From contig SEAY01000029.1 of assembly GCA_004144865.1 (NCBI GenBank), forward strand, positions 1 to 33,872: a stretch of 33,872 nucleotides of DNA. Direction: 5' to 3'. Below are positions 7,394-17,233 of the stretch, one piece after another (the stretch's first letter is position 1; the number at the start of each line of letters is the position of its first letter). Both the position numbers and the translations under genes were made by a program. The notes under the pieces are model-generated. The model was not told where the DNA came from. It saw nothing but the letters and a program-made list of their open reading frames with translations, and searched no databases. Source of the DNA: Comamonadaceae bacterium (GTDB taxonomy: Bacteria; Pseudomonadota; Gammaproteobacteria; Burkholderiales; Burkholderiaceae_C).

Positions 7394-7459
7394 CGTCGTC
7401 CCCGCGCAGGCGAGGACCCAGGAACGGGCGGTAGCCCTCGATTCCGCCTCGCGGGAAGG
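7394..7459. repeat. Family-1 palindromic repeat, third unit, decayed
   Basis: Left arm CGTCGTCCCCGCGCAGGCGA to GGACCCAGG is nearly intact; the right arm, CTCGATTCCGCCTCGCGGGA, has lost bases. It ends 7 bases before the convergent binding-protein gene. Confidence 0.75.
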
Positions 7460-7465
7460 ACCGGT

Positions 7466-8563
7466 TCAGCGCTTGAACTTCCCGTCCTGCCCGATGATCG
7501 ACAGGTCGGCGAAATCCAGGCCGGTGCGGTCGTCGGGGCCGTAGCCGACCTCCAGTCCGCCGATGTCGAACTTGAGTCCCTCCAGCGCCGCCTGCAACTT
7601 GGCGCGCGTGGGGTTCGGGCCGGCGCGGCGCAGGCCTTCCACCAGCACCTTGGCGGCCGCGTAGCCTTCCAGCATGGCCGGGGTCAATTCCGTGTTCTTC
7701 GCCTTCGCGAGGACCATCGCCTCCTTGATGAAGCCGTAGGCGTACGAACGCTCGTGGGGGAACACCTGGGTGACGATCACGCCGCGGGCCTGGTCGCCGA
7801 GGTTCTTGATGAAACCGCCGGAGGCATTGTTCGACAGCGTCACCACCTGGGCGGCCGACTTCGCGGCGCGCAGTGCCTTCACGCCGTTCGCCACGGTGGT
7901 GCCGGAGCCGATCCACACCACGGCCTGCGAGTCCTTGCCGGTGATGGCCGGGATCACGGTGGCGTAGTCGGGTTCCAGCCGGTGGGCCTTGATCGTGACC
8001 ACCGGCTCGAAGCCGGCCTTCTGGAAGCCATTGCGCGCGCCCTCCAGCCCGTCGGCGCCGAAGGAGTCGTCGGCATGCACCACCGCGATGCGCTTGATGC
8101 CCAGCGTGTGCAGGTGCGTGACGGCCTTCTCGGCCTCGCGTTGGTAGGTCGCCCGCACGTTGAAGACGTGCTTGCGCACCGGCTGGTGCAGCGACATCGC
8201 GCCGGTGGACGGCGCGATCAGCGGCACGCCGTGCTGGTCCAGCAGGGGGATGATCGACTCGGCGTGCGGCGTGCCCCGGTTCAGGAACAGGGCGAGGACG
8301 TTCTTCTCTTCCACCAGCACCTTCGCGTTGGCGGCAGCGATCTTCGGATCGAACTTGTCGTCCATCGAGAGCAGTTCGATCTTCTGCCCGTTCACGCCTC
8401 CCTTGGCGTTGATGCTGTCGATCCACAGCTTGGCGCCGTCGGTGGTCTCCTTCACGCCGGACGCGACCGTGCCGGAGAAGCCGGCCGTCTGGCCGATCAG
8501 GATCTGGGAAAGGCCCCACGCGGGTGCGAGGGCGACGATCGCCGCAACGATGATTCTTTTCAT
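7466..8563 (-). CDS. LivK-like periplasmic substrate-binding protein (branched-chain amino acid type)
   Basis: 365 residues. Type-1 periplasmic binding protein that would deliver a ligand (amino acid, amide or aromatic acid) to an ABC importer. Seen: an N-terminal signal peptide (MKRIIVAAIVALAPAWGLSQ), the opening strand LIGQTAGFSG, LWIDSINAKGGVNGQKIEL, and IAVVHADDSFGADG in the second lobe, all typical of the family. No permease or ATPase gene is near, so it is an orphan in this window. Start ATG 8563 has GGAG about 7 bases upstream. It is divergent from uvrA across a 249-base gap. Confidence 0.88.
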   Translation of the reverse strand: MKRIIVAAIVALAPAWGLSQILIGQTAGFSGTVASGVKETTDGAKLWIDSINAKGGVNGQKIELLSMDDKFDPKIAAANAKVLVEEKNVLALFLNRGTPHAESIIPLLDQHGVPLIAPSTGAMSLHQPVRKHVFNVRATYQREAEKAVTHLHTLGIKRIAVVHADDSFGADGLEGARNGFQKAGFEPVVTIKAHRLEPDYATVIPAITGKDSQAVVWIGSGTTVANGVKALRAAKSAAQVVTLSNNASGGFIKNLGDQARGVIVTQVFPHERSYAYGFIKEAMVLAKAKNTELTPAMLEGYAAAKVLVEGLRRAGPNPTRAKLQAALEGLKFDIGGLEVGYGPDDRTGLDFADLSIIGQDGKFKR

Positions 8564-8812
8564 GGCAACACTCCATCACGGCCGCAGCCGTCTCCGCGCC
8601 GGAGTCTAGGGATAGCTCGACCGTGACGGTCTCCGGGTCATCCCGCGGAATTACGAACTCTTACGTGCGAGGGGGACGCGGCCGGAGAGCACGCGTCCGC
8701 GGGCTGTAAGCGAAATGCCTATGCCCGCCGCAGGGCAGGGACATGGCCGGGCCGCACGGCCGGGCTTGGGCCGCATCCCTAGAATGTCCGGCCTCGCTTC
8801 CAGAAGGCCTCC
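8564..8812. other. Divergent intergenic region with a 13-bp palindrome
   Basis: 249 bases between the binding-protein gene and uvrA. Contains GACCGTGACGGTC at 8619-8631, a perfect 6+1+6 palindrome suited to a dimeric regulator. A TAGAAT at 8780-8785 could be a -10 for uvrA, but I see no good -35. No SOS box (CTGT-N8-ACAG) was seen. Confidence 0.35.
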
Positions 8813-11800
8813 ATGTCCCAGGGATCCATCCGCATCCGCGGAGCCAGACAGCACAACCTCAAGAACATCGACCTGGACCTGCACACCGGCGAACTGACGG
8901 TGGTGACGGGCCCCAGTGGATCCGGCAAGTCCAGCCTGGTCTTCGACACGCTCTATGCCGAGGGGCAGCGGCGCTACGTCGAAACGTTCTCCGCCTATGC
9001 GCGCCAGTTCCTGGAGCGCATGGACAAGCCCGCCGTCGACCGCGTGGAGGGCGTGCCGCCCGCCATCGCGATCGACCAGACCAACCCGGTGCGTTCCTCG
9101 CGCTCCACCGTCGGCACGATGACGGAGCTGAACGACCACCTGAAGCTGCTGTTCGCGCGCGCCGCGCAGCTGTTCGACCGCAAGACGGCCCTGCAGGTGC
9201 GGCACGACTCGCCGGAGACGATCTACGAGCAGCTGATGGAGCGCACGAAGGCGGGCGATCCGCGGCTGGTCGTGACATTCCCGGTGGAGCTGCCCGGCGG
9301 CACCACGCCGGAGGAAGTGGAGCAGTGGCTCGCCGCCAGTGGCTTCACCCGCGTGCAGGCGGAGCGCGAAGTCTCCACGGTGACCGGCCCGCGCAAGGTG
9401 CTGGACGTGGTGGCCGACCGCTTCCGCATCCAGGGCGTGGAGAAGGCGCGTGCGATCGAGGCGATCGAGGTGGCGCTCAAGCGGGGGAGCGGACGGCTGT
9501 CGGTGTACGTGACGGGCGAAGCCCGTCATCCCCGCGCAGGCGGGGACCCAGAGGACGCGCGCAGCGCGTCGAATGCGGACGCCCTGGATCCCCGCCTTCG
9601 CGGGGATGACGAGGTGTGGAAATTCTCCACCGGCCTGCATTGCCCCGACAGCGACATCCGCTACGGCGACCCCGTGCCGTCCATGTTCTCGTTCAACTCG
9701 CCGGTCGGCGCGTGCGAGACCTGTCGTGGCTTCGGCCGCGTGATCGGCGTGGATTACGGCCTGGTGATCCCGAACGACAAGCTCACGCTGCGCGCCGGCG
9801 CCGTCAAGACCTTCCAGACGCCGGCCTGGTCCGAGTCGCAGGACGACATGATGCGGCACGCCGAGTCCGCCGGCATCCCGCGCGACACGCCCTGGTACAA
9901 GCTCACGCCGGAGCAGAAGAACTGGGTGATCCACGGCGCGCCCAACTACCGCGACGGCAACTGGAACCGCCAGTGGTACGGCGTGAAGCGCTTCTTCGAG
10001 TACCTGGAGAGCAAGTCGTACAAGATGCACATCCGCGTGCTGCTGTCCAAGTACCGCAGCTACACGCCGTGCGAGGCCTGCGGGGGCGCGCGCCTGAAGA
10101 CCGAGTCGCTGCTGTGGCGCCTGGGCAGCAAGGCGGACGCGGACGCGGTGCTCGAGCCGGCGAAGCGCTTCCTGCCGGTCGGCGTCGACTGGTCGCGCGG
10201 GCAGCTGGAAGCGCTGCCGGGCCTGACCCTGCACGACCTGATGCTGCTCCCCATCGACAAGCTGCGGCGTTTCTTCGCGCAGGTGGAGCCCGAGGCCGAG
10301 GCGCATGCCGGCGGCGGCGAGCTGCAGGCGCTGAAGCTGCTGTTCGAGGAGATCAACACGCGCTTGCGCTACCTGGTCGACGTGGGCATCGGCTACCTGA
10401 CGCTGGACCGCCAGAGCCGCACGCTGTCGGGCGGCGAAGTGCAGCGCATCAACCTGACCACGGCGCTGGGCACCTCGCTGGTGAACACGCTGTTCGTGCT
10501 GGACGAGCCGAGCATCGGCCTGCACCCGCGCGACATGGGCCGCATCACGCAGGCCATGCATCGGCTGCGCGACGCCGGCAACACGCTGGTGGTGGTGGAG
10601 CACGACCCCGCGGTGATGGTCGCCGCCGACCGCATCATCGACATGGGGCCGGGCCCCGGCGAACGCGGCGGGCAGATCGTGTTCGACGGCACCGTGAACG
10701 ACCTGCGCAGCGCCGACACCCTGACCGGCGCCTACCTGGGCGCGCGCAAGCACGTCGGCATGGGCTTCAAGCGGGCGGTGACCGACGCAACGCCGCGCCT
10801 GGTGCTGGAAGGGGCGCGCGAGCACAACCTGCAGGACCTGCAGGTGGAGTTCCCGCTGCAGCGCATGGTGGTCGTGACGGGCGTGTCGGGCTCGGGCAAG
10901 TCCACGCTGGTGCAGGACATCCTGGCGCCGGCCCTGCTGCGCCACTTCGGCCGCGCGACGGAGACGCCCGGCGCGCACGACCGCGTGCTCGGCGCCGACC
11001 ACCTGGGCGACGTGGTGTTCGTGGACCAGTCGCCCATCGGCAAGACGGCCCGTTCCAACCCGGTGAGCTATGTGGGCGCGTGGGACTCCATCCGCGAGAT
11101 CTTCGCCAATGCGCCGGTCTCGAAGCAGCGCGGCTACACCGCGTCCAAGTTCAGCTTCAACTCGGGCGACGGCCGCTGCCCCACTTGCGGCGGCTCGGGC
11201 TACGAGCACGTGGAGATGCAGTTCCTCTCCGACGTGTACCTGCGCTGCCCGGACTGCGACGGCAAGCGGTACCGGCCCGAGATCCTCGAGATCACCATCG
11301 AGCGCCAGCCGGTGGGCGCGCTGCAGCCGCGCAAGCTCAACGTGGCGGACGTGCTGGAGCTCACCGTCAGCGAAGCCGCCTCGCTGTTCGCGAACGACCG
11401 CGACGTGATCCGCTCGCTGCAGCCCATCGTCGACGTGGGCCTGGAGTACGTGAAGCTGGGCCAGCCGGTGCCCACGCTCTCCGGCGGCGAATCGCAGCGC
11501 CTGAAGCTCGCCGGCTTCCTGGCAGAGGCGGCGCGCTCGCCGAGCCACAGCCGGCAGGGGCTCGCGAAGAAGGGCACGCTGTTCCTGTTCGACGAGCCCA
11601 CCACGGGCCTGCACTTCGACGACATCGCCAAGCTGATGCGCGCCTTGCGCAAGCTGCTGGAAGGTGGCAACTCCCTCATCGTGATCGAGCACAACCTCGA
11701 CGTGATCCGGGCGGCCGACTGGCTGGTGGACCTGGGCCCGGAAGGAGGCGACGGCGGCGGTCTGGTGGTGGCGGAAGGGCCGCCGGAGGAAGTGAAGCTG

Positions 11801-14752
11801 CACCCGGCGTCGCATACGGCGAAGGCGCTGCGGGAGTACGACGGCACGCTGGGCGTGGCCGAGTCCCTGCCTGGCTCCCTCTCCCTCCGGGGGAGGGCTG
11901 GGGAGGGGGCGCGCGCGCAGCGTCCCAACGCCATCCAGATCGTCAACGCCAAGGAGCACAACCTCAAGAACCTCAGCGTCGACATCCCGCACAACAAGTT
12001 CAGCGTGATCACGGGCGTGTCGGGCTCCGGCAAGTCCACGCTCGCCTTCGACATCCTGTTCAACGAGGGCCAGCGGCGCTACCTGGAATCGCTCAACGCG
12101 TACGCGCGTTCGATCGTGCAGCCGGCGGGCCGCCCGGAGGTGGACGCGGTGTACGGCATCCCGCCCACCGTGGCCATCGAACAGCGGCTGTCGCGCGGCG
12201 GGCGCAAGTCCACCGTGGGCACGACGACGGAGGTGTGGCACTTCCTGCGCCTGCTGTACGTGAAGCTGGGCGTGCAGCACTGCGTGAACGACGGCGCGGA
12301 GGTGCGCCCGCAGACGCCCGACAGCATCGTCGCGCTGATCATGAAGCGCTACAAGGGCCAGCACATCGGCCTGCTGGCGCCGCTGGTGATCAACCGCAAG
12401 GGCGTGTACACGGAGCTGGCCGACTGGGCGCGGCCGCGCGGCTACACGCACCTGCGCGTGGACGGCAACTTCCTGCCCACCACCGGCTTCCCGCGCATCG
12501 ACCGCTTCAAGGAGCACACCATCGAACTGCCGGTGTGCGACCTGGACATCACGCCCGCCAACGAGGCGCTGCTGCGCGAGAAGCTGGCGGTGGCGCTGGA
12601 GCACGGCAAGGGCATCCTGCACGTGCTGGCCCCGCTGGACGGCCTGAAGGCCGCTTTCCACTCCGGCAAGCACGACGCCATCGGCAAGGTGGAAGTGTTC
12701 TCCACCCTGCGCGCCTGCCCGGTGTGCGCCACGAGCTATCCCGAGCTGGACCCGCGGCTCTTCTCGTACAACAGCAAGCACGGCTGGTGCCCCGATTGCG
12801 TGGGCACGGGCGTGAAGCTCACGCGCGAGCAGCGCAAGGCCTTCGACGACACCATCGTGAACGCCGACGACAAGGGCCGCGAGCAGACCTTCGCCGAGGC
12901 GGAGGTGGAGGACGTCTCCGAGGAAACCTGCCCCACCTGCCACGGCAGCCGCCTGAACGCGCAGGCCCGTGCGGTGCGCTTCGACAAGACGGCGATCTCC
13001 GACGTGGCCGCCCTCTCCGTGCGTGACGTGCGCCGCTGGGTCGAGAGCCTGCAGGTGCGCGACGTGCTCACCACCCGCGAGCAGGGCATCGCGCGCGACC
13101 TGATCCCCGAGATCCGCTCACGGCTGGAGTTCCTGGAGGAGGTCGGCCTCGGCTACCTCACGCTGGACCGCGGCGCGCCCACGCTTTCGGGCGGCGAGGC
13201 GCAGCGCATCCGGCTCGCGGCGCAGCTCGGGTCCAACCTCCAGGGCGTGTGCTACGTGTTGGACGAGCCCACCATCGGCCTGCATGCGCGCGACAACCAG
13301 ATCCTGCTGGACGCACTGCACAAGCTGGGCGACAAGGGCAACACGCTGGTGGTGGTGGAGCACGACGAGGACACGATCCGGCGCGCCGATCACATCATCG
13401 ACATCGGGCCGAGCGCGGGCAAGCGCGGTGGCCGCGTGATCGCGCAGGGCACCGCCGAAGAGGTGACGCGCTCCGAGGAGTCGCTGACCGGCCGCTACCT
13501 GCTGCACGCGATGAAGCACCCGCTGAAGCCGCGGCGCCTGGTCGATGCGATGCACGGCCGCGAACCGGTCGGCATCCCCGCCGCGGAGGCGCCCGCGCCC
13601 GTCACCAAGGGCAAGAAGGTGAAGTCGCTGCTCGCCCGGCTCGCCTCTTCACTCCCCTCCCCGGGGGAGGGCGCGGGTGCGGGCGTTCCCACCGGCTTCC
13701 TGCGCCTGCAGGGCGCCGACCTGCACAACCTCGACGACGTCGACGTGGACGTCCCGCTGCGGCGCCTGGTGGTCGTCACCGGCGTTTCCGGCTCCGGCAA
13801 GTCGACGCTCGCGCGCGACGTGCTGCTGCACAACGTGCAGTCGGCAGTGCAGCAGCGCTCGACCAAGGCAGGGCGCGACGCCGATGCCGCCGGCAAGCAT
13901 CCGAAATGGGTGGGCTGCAAGTCGCTGGACGGCTACCAATCGATCGACCGCGTGCTCGAAGTGGACCAGACGCCCATCGGCAAGACGCCGCGTTCCTGCC
14001 CGGCCACCTACATCGGCTTCTGGGACACCATCCGCAAGCTGTTCGCCGATACGCTGGAGGCGCGCGCGCGCGGCTACGGGCCGGGCCGCTTCTCCTTCAA
14101 TACGGGCGAGGGCCGCTGCCCGCTGTGCGAGGGCCAGGGCATGCGCACCATCGGCATGAGCTTCCTGCCCGACGTCAAGGTGCCGTGCGAGGCCTGCCAT
14201 GGCGCGCGCTTCAACCCGGAGACGCTGGCCGTCACCTGGCGCGGCAAGAACATCGGCGACGTGCTGCGGATGGAAGTGGACGAGGCGGTGGAGTTCTTCG
14301 CTTCCATGCCCAACATCAGCCATCCGCTGCAACTGCTGCGCGACGTCGGCCTCGGCTATCTCACGCTGGGCCAGCCTTCTCCGACGCTGTCTGGTGGTGA
14401 AGCGCAACGCATCAAGCTGGTGACCGAGCTGTCGAAGGTGCGCGACGACGTCACGCGCCGCGGGCAGAAGGCGCCACACACGCTGTATGTGCTGGACGAG
14501 CCGACGGTGGGCCTGCACATGGCCGACGTGGAGAAGCTGATCCGCGTGCTGCACCGCCTGGTGGACGGCGGCCACAGCGTGGTCGTGATCGAGCACGACC
14601 TCGACGTGGTCGCCGAGGCCGACTGGATCGTCGACCTGGGACCGGACGGCGGTTCCGCCGGCGGGAAGATCGTTGCCGCGGCGCCGCCGGAGGAAGTGGT
14701 GGCGAAGGGCACGCATACCGGGAAGGTGCTGGCGCCGGTGCTGGCGCGCTGA
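8813..14752 (+). CDS. uvrA: Giant tandem UvrA (four ATPase modules), UvrA excinuclease family
   Basis: 1979 residues, about twice normal UvrA (about 940), made of two UvrA-like halves (about 1-1015 and 1040-1979). Walker A GxSGSGKS at residues 33-40, 690-697, 1068-1075, 1657-1664; LSGGE signatures at 538, 889, 1458, 1859; each followed by a DEP Walker B ([36 protein letters not shown]). Zinc motifs include CPTCGGSG with CPDCDGKRY in half 1 and [29 protein letters not shown] in half 2; the first zinc site of half 1 reads CPDS, lacking a Cys. UvrA scans DNA for bulky damage and loads UvrB. Three palindromic repeats lie in frame: residues about 238-266, 1021-1033 and 1611-1624. Such long UvrA proteins exist in Burkholderiales; a role apart from normal UvrA is unproven. 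Confidence 0.9.
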   Translation: MSQGSIRIRGARQHNLKNIDLDLHTGELTVVTGPSGSGKSSLVFDTLYAEGQRRYVETFSAYARQFLERMDKPAVDRVEGVPPAIAIDQTNPVRSSRSTVGTMTELNDHLKLLFARAAQLFDRKTALQVRHDSPETIYEQLMERTKAGDPRLVVTFPVELPGGTTPEEVEQWLAASGFTRVQAEREVSTVTGPRKVLDVVADRFRIQGVEKARAIEAIEVALKRGSGRLSVYVTGEARHPRAGGDPEDARSASNADALDPRLRGDDEVWKFSTGLHCPDSDIRYGDPVPSMFSFNSPVGACETCRGFGRVIGVDYGLVIPNDKLTLRAGAVKTFQTPAWSESQDDMMRHAESAGIPRDTPWYKLTPEQKNWVIHGAPNYRDGNWNRQWYGVKRFFEYLESKSYKMHIRVLLSKYRSYTPCEACGGARLKTESLLWRLGSKADADAVLEPAKRFLPVGVDWSRGQLEALPGLTLHDLMLLPIDKLRRFFAQVEPEAEAHAGGGELQALKLLFEEINTRLRYLVDVGIGYLTLDRQSRTLSGGEVQRINLTTALGTSLVNTLFVLDEPSIGLHPRDMGRITQAMHRLRDAGNTLVVVEHDPAVMVAADRIIDMGPGPGERGGQIVFDGTVNDLRSADTLTGAYLGARKHVGMGFKRAVTDATPRLVLEGAREHNLQDLQVEFPLQRMVVVTGVSGSGKSTLVQDILAPALLRHFGRATETPGAHDRVLGADHLGDVVFVDQSPIGKTARSNPVSYVGAWDSIREIFANAPVSKQRGYTASKFSFNSGDGRCPTCGGSGYEHVEMQFLSDVYLRCPDCDGKRYRPEILEITIERQPVGALQPRKLNVADVLELTVSEAASLFANDRDVIRSLQPIVDVGLEYVKLGQPVPTLSGGESQRLKLAGFLAEAARSPSHSRQGLAKKGTLFLFDEPTTGLHFDDIAKLMRALRKLLEGGNSLIVIEHNLDVIRAADWLVDLGPEGGDGGGLVVAEGPPEEVKLHPASHTAKALREYDGTLGVAESLPGSLSLRGRAGEGARAQRPNAIQIVNAKEHNLKNLSVDIPHNKFSVITGVSGSGKSTLAFDILFNEGQRRYLESLNAYARSIVQPAGRPEVDAVYGIPPTVAIEQRLSRGGRKSTVGTTTEVWHFLRLLYVKLGVQHCVNDGAEVRPQTPDSIVALIMKRYKGQHIGLLAPLVINRKGVYTELADWARPRGYTHLRVDGNFLPTTGFPRIDRFKEHTIELPVCDLDITPANEALLREKLAVALEHGKGILHVLAPLDGLKAAFHSGKHDAIGKVEVFSTLRACPVCATSYPELDPRLFSYNSKHGWCPDCVGTGVKLTREQRKAFDDTIVNADDKGREQTFAEAEVEDVSEETCPTCHGSRLNAQARAVRFDKTAISDVAALSVRDVRRWVESLQVRDVLTTREQGIARDLIPEIRSRLEFLEEVGLGYLTLDRGAPTLSGGEAQRIRLAAQLGSNLQGVCYVLDEPTIGLHARDNQILLDALHKLGDKGNTLVVVEHDEDTIRRADHIIDIGPSAGKRGGRVIAQGTAEEVTRSEESLTGRYLLHAMKHPLKPRRLVDAMHGREPVGIPAAEAPAPVTKGKKVKSLLARLASSLPSPGEGAGAGVPTGFLRLQGADLHNLDDVDVDVPLRRLVVVTGVSGSGKSTLARDVLLHNVQSAVQQRSTKAGRDADAAGKHPKWVGCKSLDGYQSIDRVLEVDQTPIGKTPRSCPATYIGFWDTIRKLFADTLEARARGYGPGRFSFNTGEGRCPLCEGQGMRTIGMSFLPDVKVPCEACHGARFNPETLAVTWRGKNIGDVLRMEVDEAVEFFASMPNISHPLQLLRDVGLGYLTLGQPSPTLSGGEAQRIKLVTELSKVRDDVTRRGQKAPHTLYVLDEPTVGLHMADVEKLIRVLHRLVDGGHSVVVIEHDLDVVAEADWIVDLGPDGGSAGGKIVAAAPPEEVVAKGTHTGKVLAPVLAR
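9524..9611. repeat. Family-1 palindromic repeat inside uvrA, in frame
   Basis: CGTCATCCCCGCGCAGGCGG to GGACCCAG, spacer of 37 bases, CTGGATCCCCGCCTTCGCGG to GGATGACG. Both arms carry the CATCCCC variant. The reading frame passes through without a stop and gives [14 protein letters not shown]...[10 protein letters not shown] between VYVTGEA and VWKFSTG, a surface loop just before the first zinc site. Confidence 0.92.
11874..11911. repeat. Family-4 palindrome inside uvrA, at the junction of the two halves
   Basis: GGCTCCCTCTCCCTCCGGGG then GAGGGCTGGGGAGGGGG: a pyrimidine arm followed by its inverted purine arm. Translated in frame as [13 protein letters not shown], immediately before the second UvrA half begins ([18 protein letters not shown]). 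Confidence 0.75.
13646..13684. repeat. Family-4-like palindrome inside uvrA, between modules three and four
   Basis: CTCTTCACTCCCCTCCCCGG then GGGAGGGCGCGGGTGCGGG; core CTCCCC-GGGGAG. Translated in frame as [13 protein letters not shown], in the linker before [16 protein letters not shown] of the fourth ATPase module. Confidence 0.7.
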
Positions 14753-14755
14753 GTC

Positions 14756-14837
14756 CGTCATTCCCGCGGAGGCGGGAATCCAGAGCTTCCGCTCCCGTGT
14801 TTCAATGCCCTGGGTCCCCGCCTCCGCGGGGACGACG
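14756..14837. repeat. Family-1 palindromic repeat after uvrA, inverted orientation
   Basis: Left arm CGTCATTCCCGCGGAGGCGG to GAATCCAG, right arm CTGGGTCCCCGCCTCCGCGG to GGACGACG. The order of the ATTCCC and GTCCCC arms is opposite to most copies, so this copy sits in reverse; its spacer, read in reverse, resembles that of the copy at 3275. Confidence 0.9.
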
Positions 14838-14845
14838 CCTGCTCC

Positions 14846-15895
14846 ATGAAAGTCTTCTACAACGACCAGCACCCGCTCCACCACGGACGCCACGAGATGT
14901 TCCGCGGCGAGCTGGTGCCCTGCTTCGAGGTGCCGGCGCGCGCCGACTACGTCCTGCAGGAACTGCGTGCGCGCGGCTTCGGCGAAATCGTTTCCGCCCC
15001 GCGGGCGGAGCGTGCGGCCTTCGAGGGCGTGCACGCGCCGCGCTACCTGGACTTCCTGGAGCACGCCTGGGAGGAGTGGGTGGCGCTGGACCCGGCCAAC
15101 GCCCAGCGCGACGCCTTGCCGTCCTACTGGCCGATCCGCACCTTCCGCTCGGACGTGCTGCCCGCGAGCTTTCCCGCGCGCATGGGCCTGTTCTCGTTCG
15201 ATGCCGGCTCGCCCCTCACTTCCGGCACCTGGCAGGCCGCGCGCCAGGGCGGCGCCTGCGCCGTGGCCGGCGCCGCGCAACTGCTGCAGGGCGACCGTGC
15301 AGCTTTCGTGCTGTCGCGGCCGCCCGGCCACCATGCGGGCCACGATTTCTTCGGCGGGTACTGCTTCATCAACAACGCCGCGGTCGCCGCGCAGCGCCTG
15401 CGCGATGGCGGCCTCGAGAAGGTGGCCGTGCTCGACATCGACTACCACCACGGCAACGGCACGCAGGCGATCTTCTACGAGCGCGCCGACGTGTTCTTCG
15501 CCAGCGTGCACGGCGATCCGCACACCGAGTACCCCTACTACCTCGGCTATGCCGACGAGCGCGGCGCGGGCGCCGGCCTGGGTTGCAACCTCAACCTGCC
15601 TCTGCCGCGTGGCACCGGCTTCGAGCGGTGGCGCGAGGCGCTGCGGCAGGCGCTGCAAGCGGTGGCGGCCTTCGGCGCGCAGGCCCTGGTGGTCTCCCTG
15701 GGACTCGACACGTTCGAATCGGACCCCATCTCGGGCTTCCGCTTGCGCAGCGCGGACTACTTTTCGGTCGGCGAGGACATCGCGTCCGCCGGCCTGCCCA
15801 CCCTGTTCGTCTTCGAAGGTGGCTATGCGGTGGCCGAAGTGGGCATCAACGCTGCCAACGTCCTGGAAGGCTTCGCGGGCCGCGCGGCGCTGTAG
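14846..15895 (+). CDS. Acetylpolyamine amidohydrolase (class II histone-deacetylase fold)
   Basis: 349 residues. Zinc hydrolase that removes acetyl groups from acetylated putrescine, cadaverine or other polyamines. Seen: His pair in PPGHHAGH (H162/H163), zinc ligands D199 and H201 in DIDYHHGNG and D288 in GLDTFESDP, and the transition-state Tyr Y327 in FEGGYA. All are offset by exactly four from the positions I know for Mycoplana ramosa acetylpolyamine amidohydrolase (H158/H159, D195, H197, D284, Y323), which is about 341 residues. This favours that enzyme over acetoin-type deacetylases. Start ATG 14846, 9 bases after a palindromic repeat. Two gamma-glutamyl hydrolases downstream may belong to the same polyamine theme. 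Confidence 0.88.
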   Translation: MKVFYNDQHPLHHGRHEMFRGELVPCFEVPARADYVLQELRARGFGEIVSAPRAERAAFEGVHAPRYLDFLEHAWEEWVALDPANAQRDALPSYWPIRTFRSDVLPASFPARMGLFSFDAGSPLTSGTWQAARQGGACAVAGAAQLLQGDRAAFVLSRPPGHHAGHDFFGGYCFINNAAVAAQRLRDGGLEKVAVLDIDYHHGNGTQAIFYERADVFFASVHGDPHTEYPYYLGYADERGAGAGLGCNLNLPLPRGTGFERWREALRQALQAVAAFGAQALVVSLGLDTFESDPISGFRLRSADYFSVGEDIASAGLPTLFVFEGGYAVAEVGINAANVLEGFAGRAAL

Positions 15896-15981
15896 GCCGG
15901 CGCAGGACATGCTTGACAGCCATCGGCCGACGGGCGCGCACCCGCCTCATCCATAGCCTGCACGCCAGGAGGTTCGCGCAC

Positions 15982-16506
15982 ATGAAGCTCCCGACCCGTC
16001 CCCTGGTGTCCGCCGCGCTCCTGCTGGCGCTTACCGCCTGCGGCGGCGGCCTCAGCGTGAGCATCGGCGACGACGATGACGCTTTCGCCGAGCCGCGATC
16101 GAGCGGGCGGCCCGCTTCGGTGCAGGTCACGGCGGCGAGCGACGCGCGGCTGGAAGGCACCTATGCGTCCGGGGACCTGCGGGTGGGCTCCGTGTTGCGC
16201 TTCTCCGGGACCGGACCGGATTTCTGCGAATTCAGGTTCGATGGCCTGCAGGGGCAGCCGCCCGCGAGTGCGCTCGTGATGCGCGGCAACGTGCGATACC
16301 AGGTGGATACCGGCGAGGTTCTCGGCACCGTGATCTTCGTCGGCGAGGTCCGTTACCGCGCGGAGGGAGGCGCTGTACTGGATCGCGGCGAGAACGCCAT
16401 CGACTACACGGGTGCGACCTTCCGCACGGGCGGGAGCGCCGGCGCGGAACTCACGCTCTCCGGCACCATTCCGATGCGCAACGAAGGCAAGCCGCACGGC
16501 TGCTGA
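15982..16506 (+). CDS. Putative lipoprotein, paralogue 1 of a tandem pair
   Basis: 174 residues. Lipoprotein signal peptide with cleavage before C20 (ALLLALTAC), then GGG and a short acidic stretch (DDDDAFAE). Strong AGGAGG at 15967-15972, nine bases before ATG 15982. The body aligns by eye with the product of the next gene: VTAA-D-L-GTYA, FCEFRFDG, ALVMRGNVRY, DRGENAIDYTGA, LTLSGTIPM, and both end in GC. One internal Cys and the terminal Cys could pair. I recognise no named family; probably beta-rich and periplasmic or surface anchored. Confidence 0.8.
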   Translation: MKLPTRPLVSAALLLALTACGGGLSVSIGDDDDAFAEPRSSGRPASVQVTAASDARLEGTYASGDLRVGSVLRFSGTGPDFCEFRFDGLQGQPPASALVMRGNVRYQVDTGEVLGTVIFVGEVRYRAEGGAVLDRGENAIDYTGATFRTGGSAGAELTLSGTIPMRNEGKPHGC

Positions 16507-16626
16507 CCCTGGGGGCTTGGCCGGGGCGGGCGTAGTCGCGCATCGACGGCTTCATAAGGCGTTCTCCGACACGGCGAGGGTGCAGGCCTACGTAGGCTCG
16601 CGCTTTTCCTCTATTCCGGAACCGCC

Positions 16627-17145
16627 ATGAGAAACCTGAACGCTTCCATCCTCGTGCTCTCGCTCTCCGCCGCGCTGCTCTCCGCCTGTGGCGGGAGCGA
16701 CGAGGGCGCGATCGTCGAAGACGACGATCCCGAGCCTTCGACGATCGCTGCCAGCGTCACCGTGACGGCGGCGGGCGATCCCGCGCTGAACGGGATCTAC
16801 GCGACCGACGGCATCTACCTGAACAACGTCACCAAGGTGAATCCCGTGGGCGGCGACCCCGAGACCTGCCGCTTCAAGTTCACCGGTCCGCGCAACGCCA
16901 CCACGGGCCGCGTGATGGGCGGCGACATCCGGTATATCCCCGGGACCAACAGCCTGCACGTGACCTTCATCGACATCAACAGCGTGGAGTTCCGGCTGGA
17001 TGGAACCACGGGCGCAAGCGTGGACCGCGCCAACAACGAGATCGACTTCACCGGCGCGGTGCTGGTGTCCACGCAGGCCACGGGGCAGAGCATCACCCTG
17101 ACCGGCAGCATCCCGATGCTGCCGAACCGGCCGGAAGGCTGCTGA
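16627..17145 (+). CDS. Putative lipoprotein, paralogue 2 of a tandem pair
   Basis: 172 residues. Lipoprotein signal with C21 (ALLSAC), followed by GGS and an acidic run (VEDDDPEP). Shares with the previous gene the order VTAAGDPALNGIYA, CRFKFTG, GRVMGGDIRY, VEFRLDG, DRANNEIDFTGA, ITLTGSIPM and the terminal GC. Clearly a tandem duplication that has diverged. A hairpin terminator follows at 17174. Function unknown. Confidence 0.8.
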   Translation: MRNLNASILVLSLSAALLSACGGSDEGAIVEDDDPEPSTIAASVTVTAAGDPALNGIYATDGIYLNNVTKVNPVGGDPETCRFKFTGPRNATTGRVMGGDIRYIPGTNSLHVTFIDINSVEFRLDGTTGASVDRANNEIDFTGAVLVSTQATGQSITLTGSIPMLPNRPEGC

Positions 17146-17173
17146 GCGTCGGCTGCGTCTGACGGGCGGAAGA

Positions 17174-17202
17174 GCCCCGGCGGCGCGCGCGCCCGCCGGG
17201 GC
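17174..17202 (+). terminator. Hairpin terminator after the lipoprotein pair
   Basis: GCCCCGGCGG (17174-17183) and CCGCCGGGGC (17193-17202) form a perfect 10-bp GC stem with a nine-base loop. No T run follows, so it may stop transcription weakly or with Rho. Confidence 0.55.
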
Positions 17203-17233
17203 CTTGGCACCATGGCATGCAAAGGCCTCCCGC

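Noticed and set aside
6933-7459. Possible CRISPR array formed by the repeat cluster
   Set aside because: Units differ in length and arm type, spacers are short and partly shared, one unit contains a gene, and there are no cas genes.
8651-12943. 1430-residue open frame on the minus strand opposite uvrA, rich in His, Arg, Val and Leu
   Set aside because: It is the antisense of a clear UvrA with all motifs; long antisense frames are expected at this GC content, and the composition is that of a shadow.
9616-13026. 1136-residue plus-strand frame offset from uvrA
   Set aside because: Arg/Ala/Gly-rich out-of-frame shadow with no recognisable motif.
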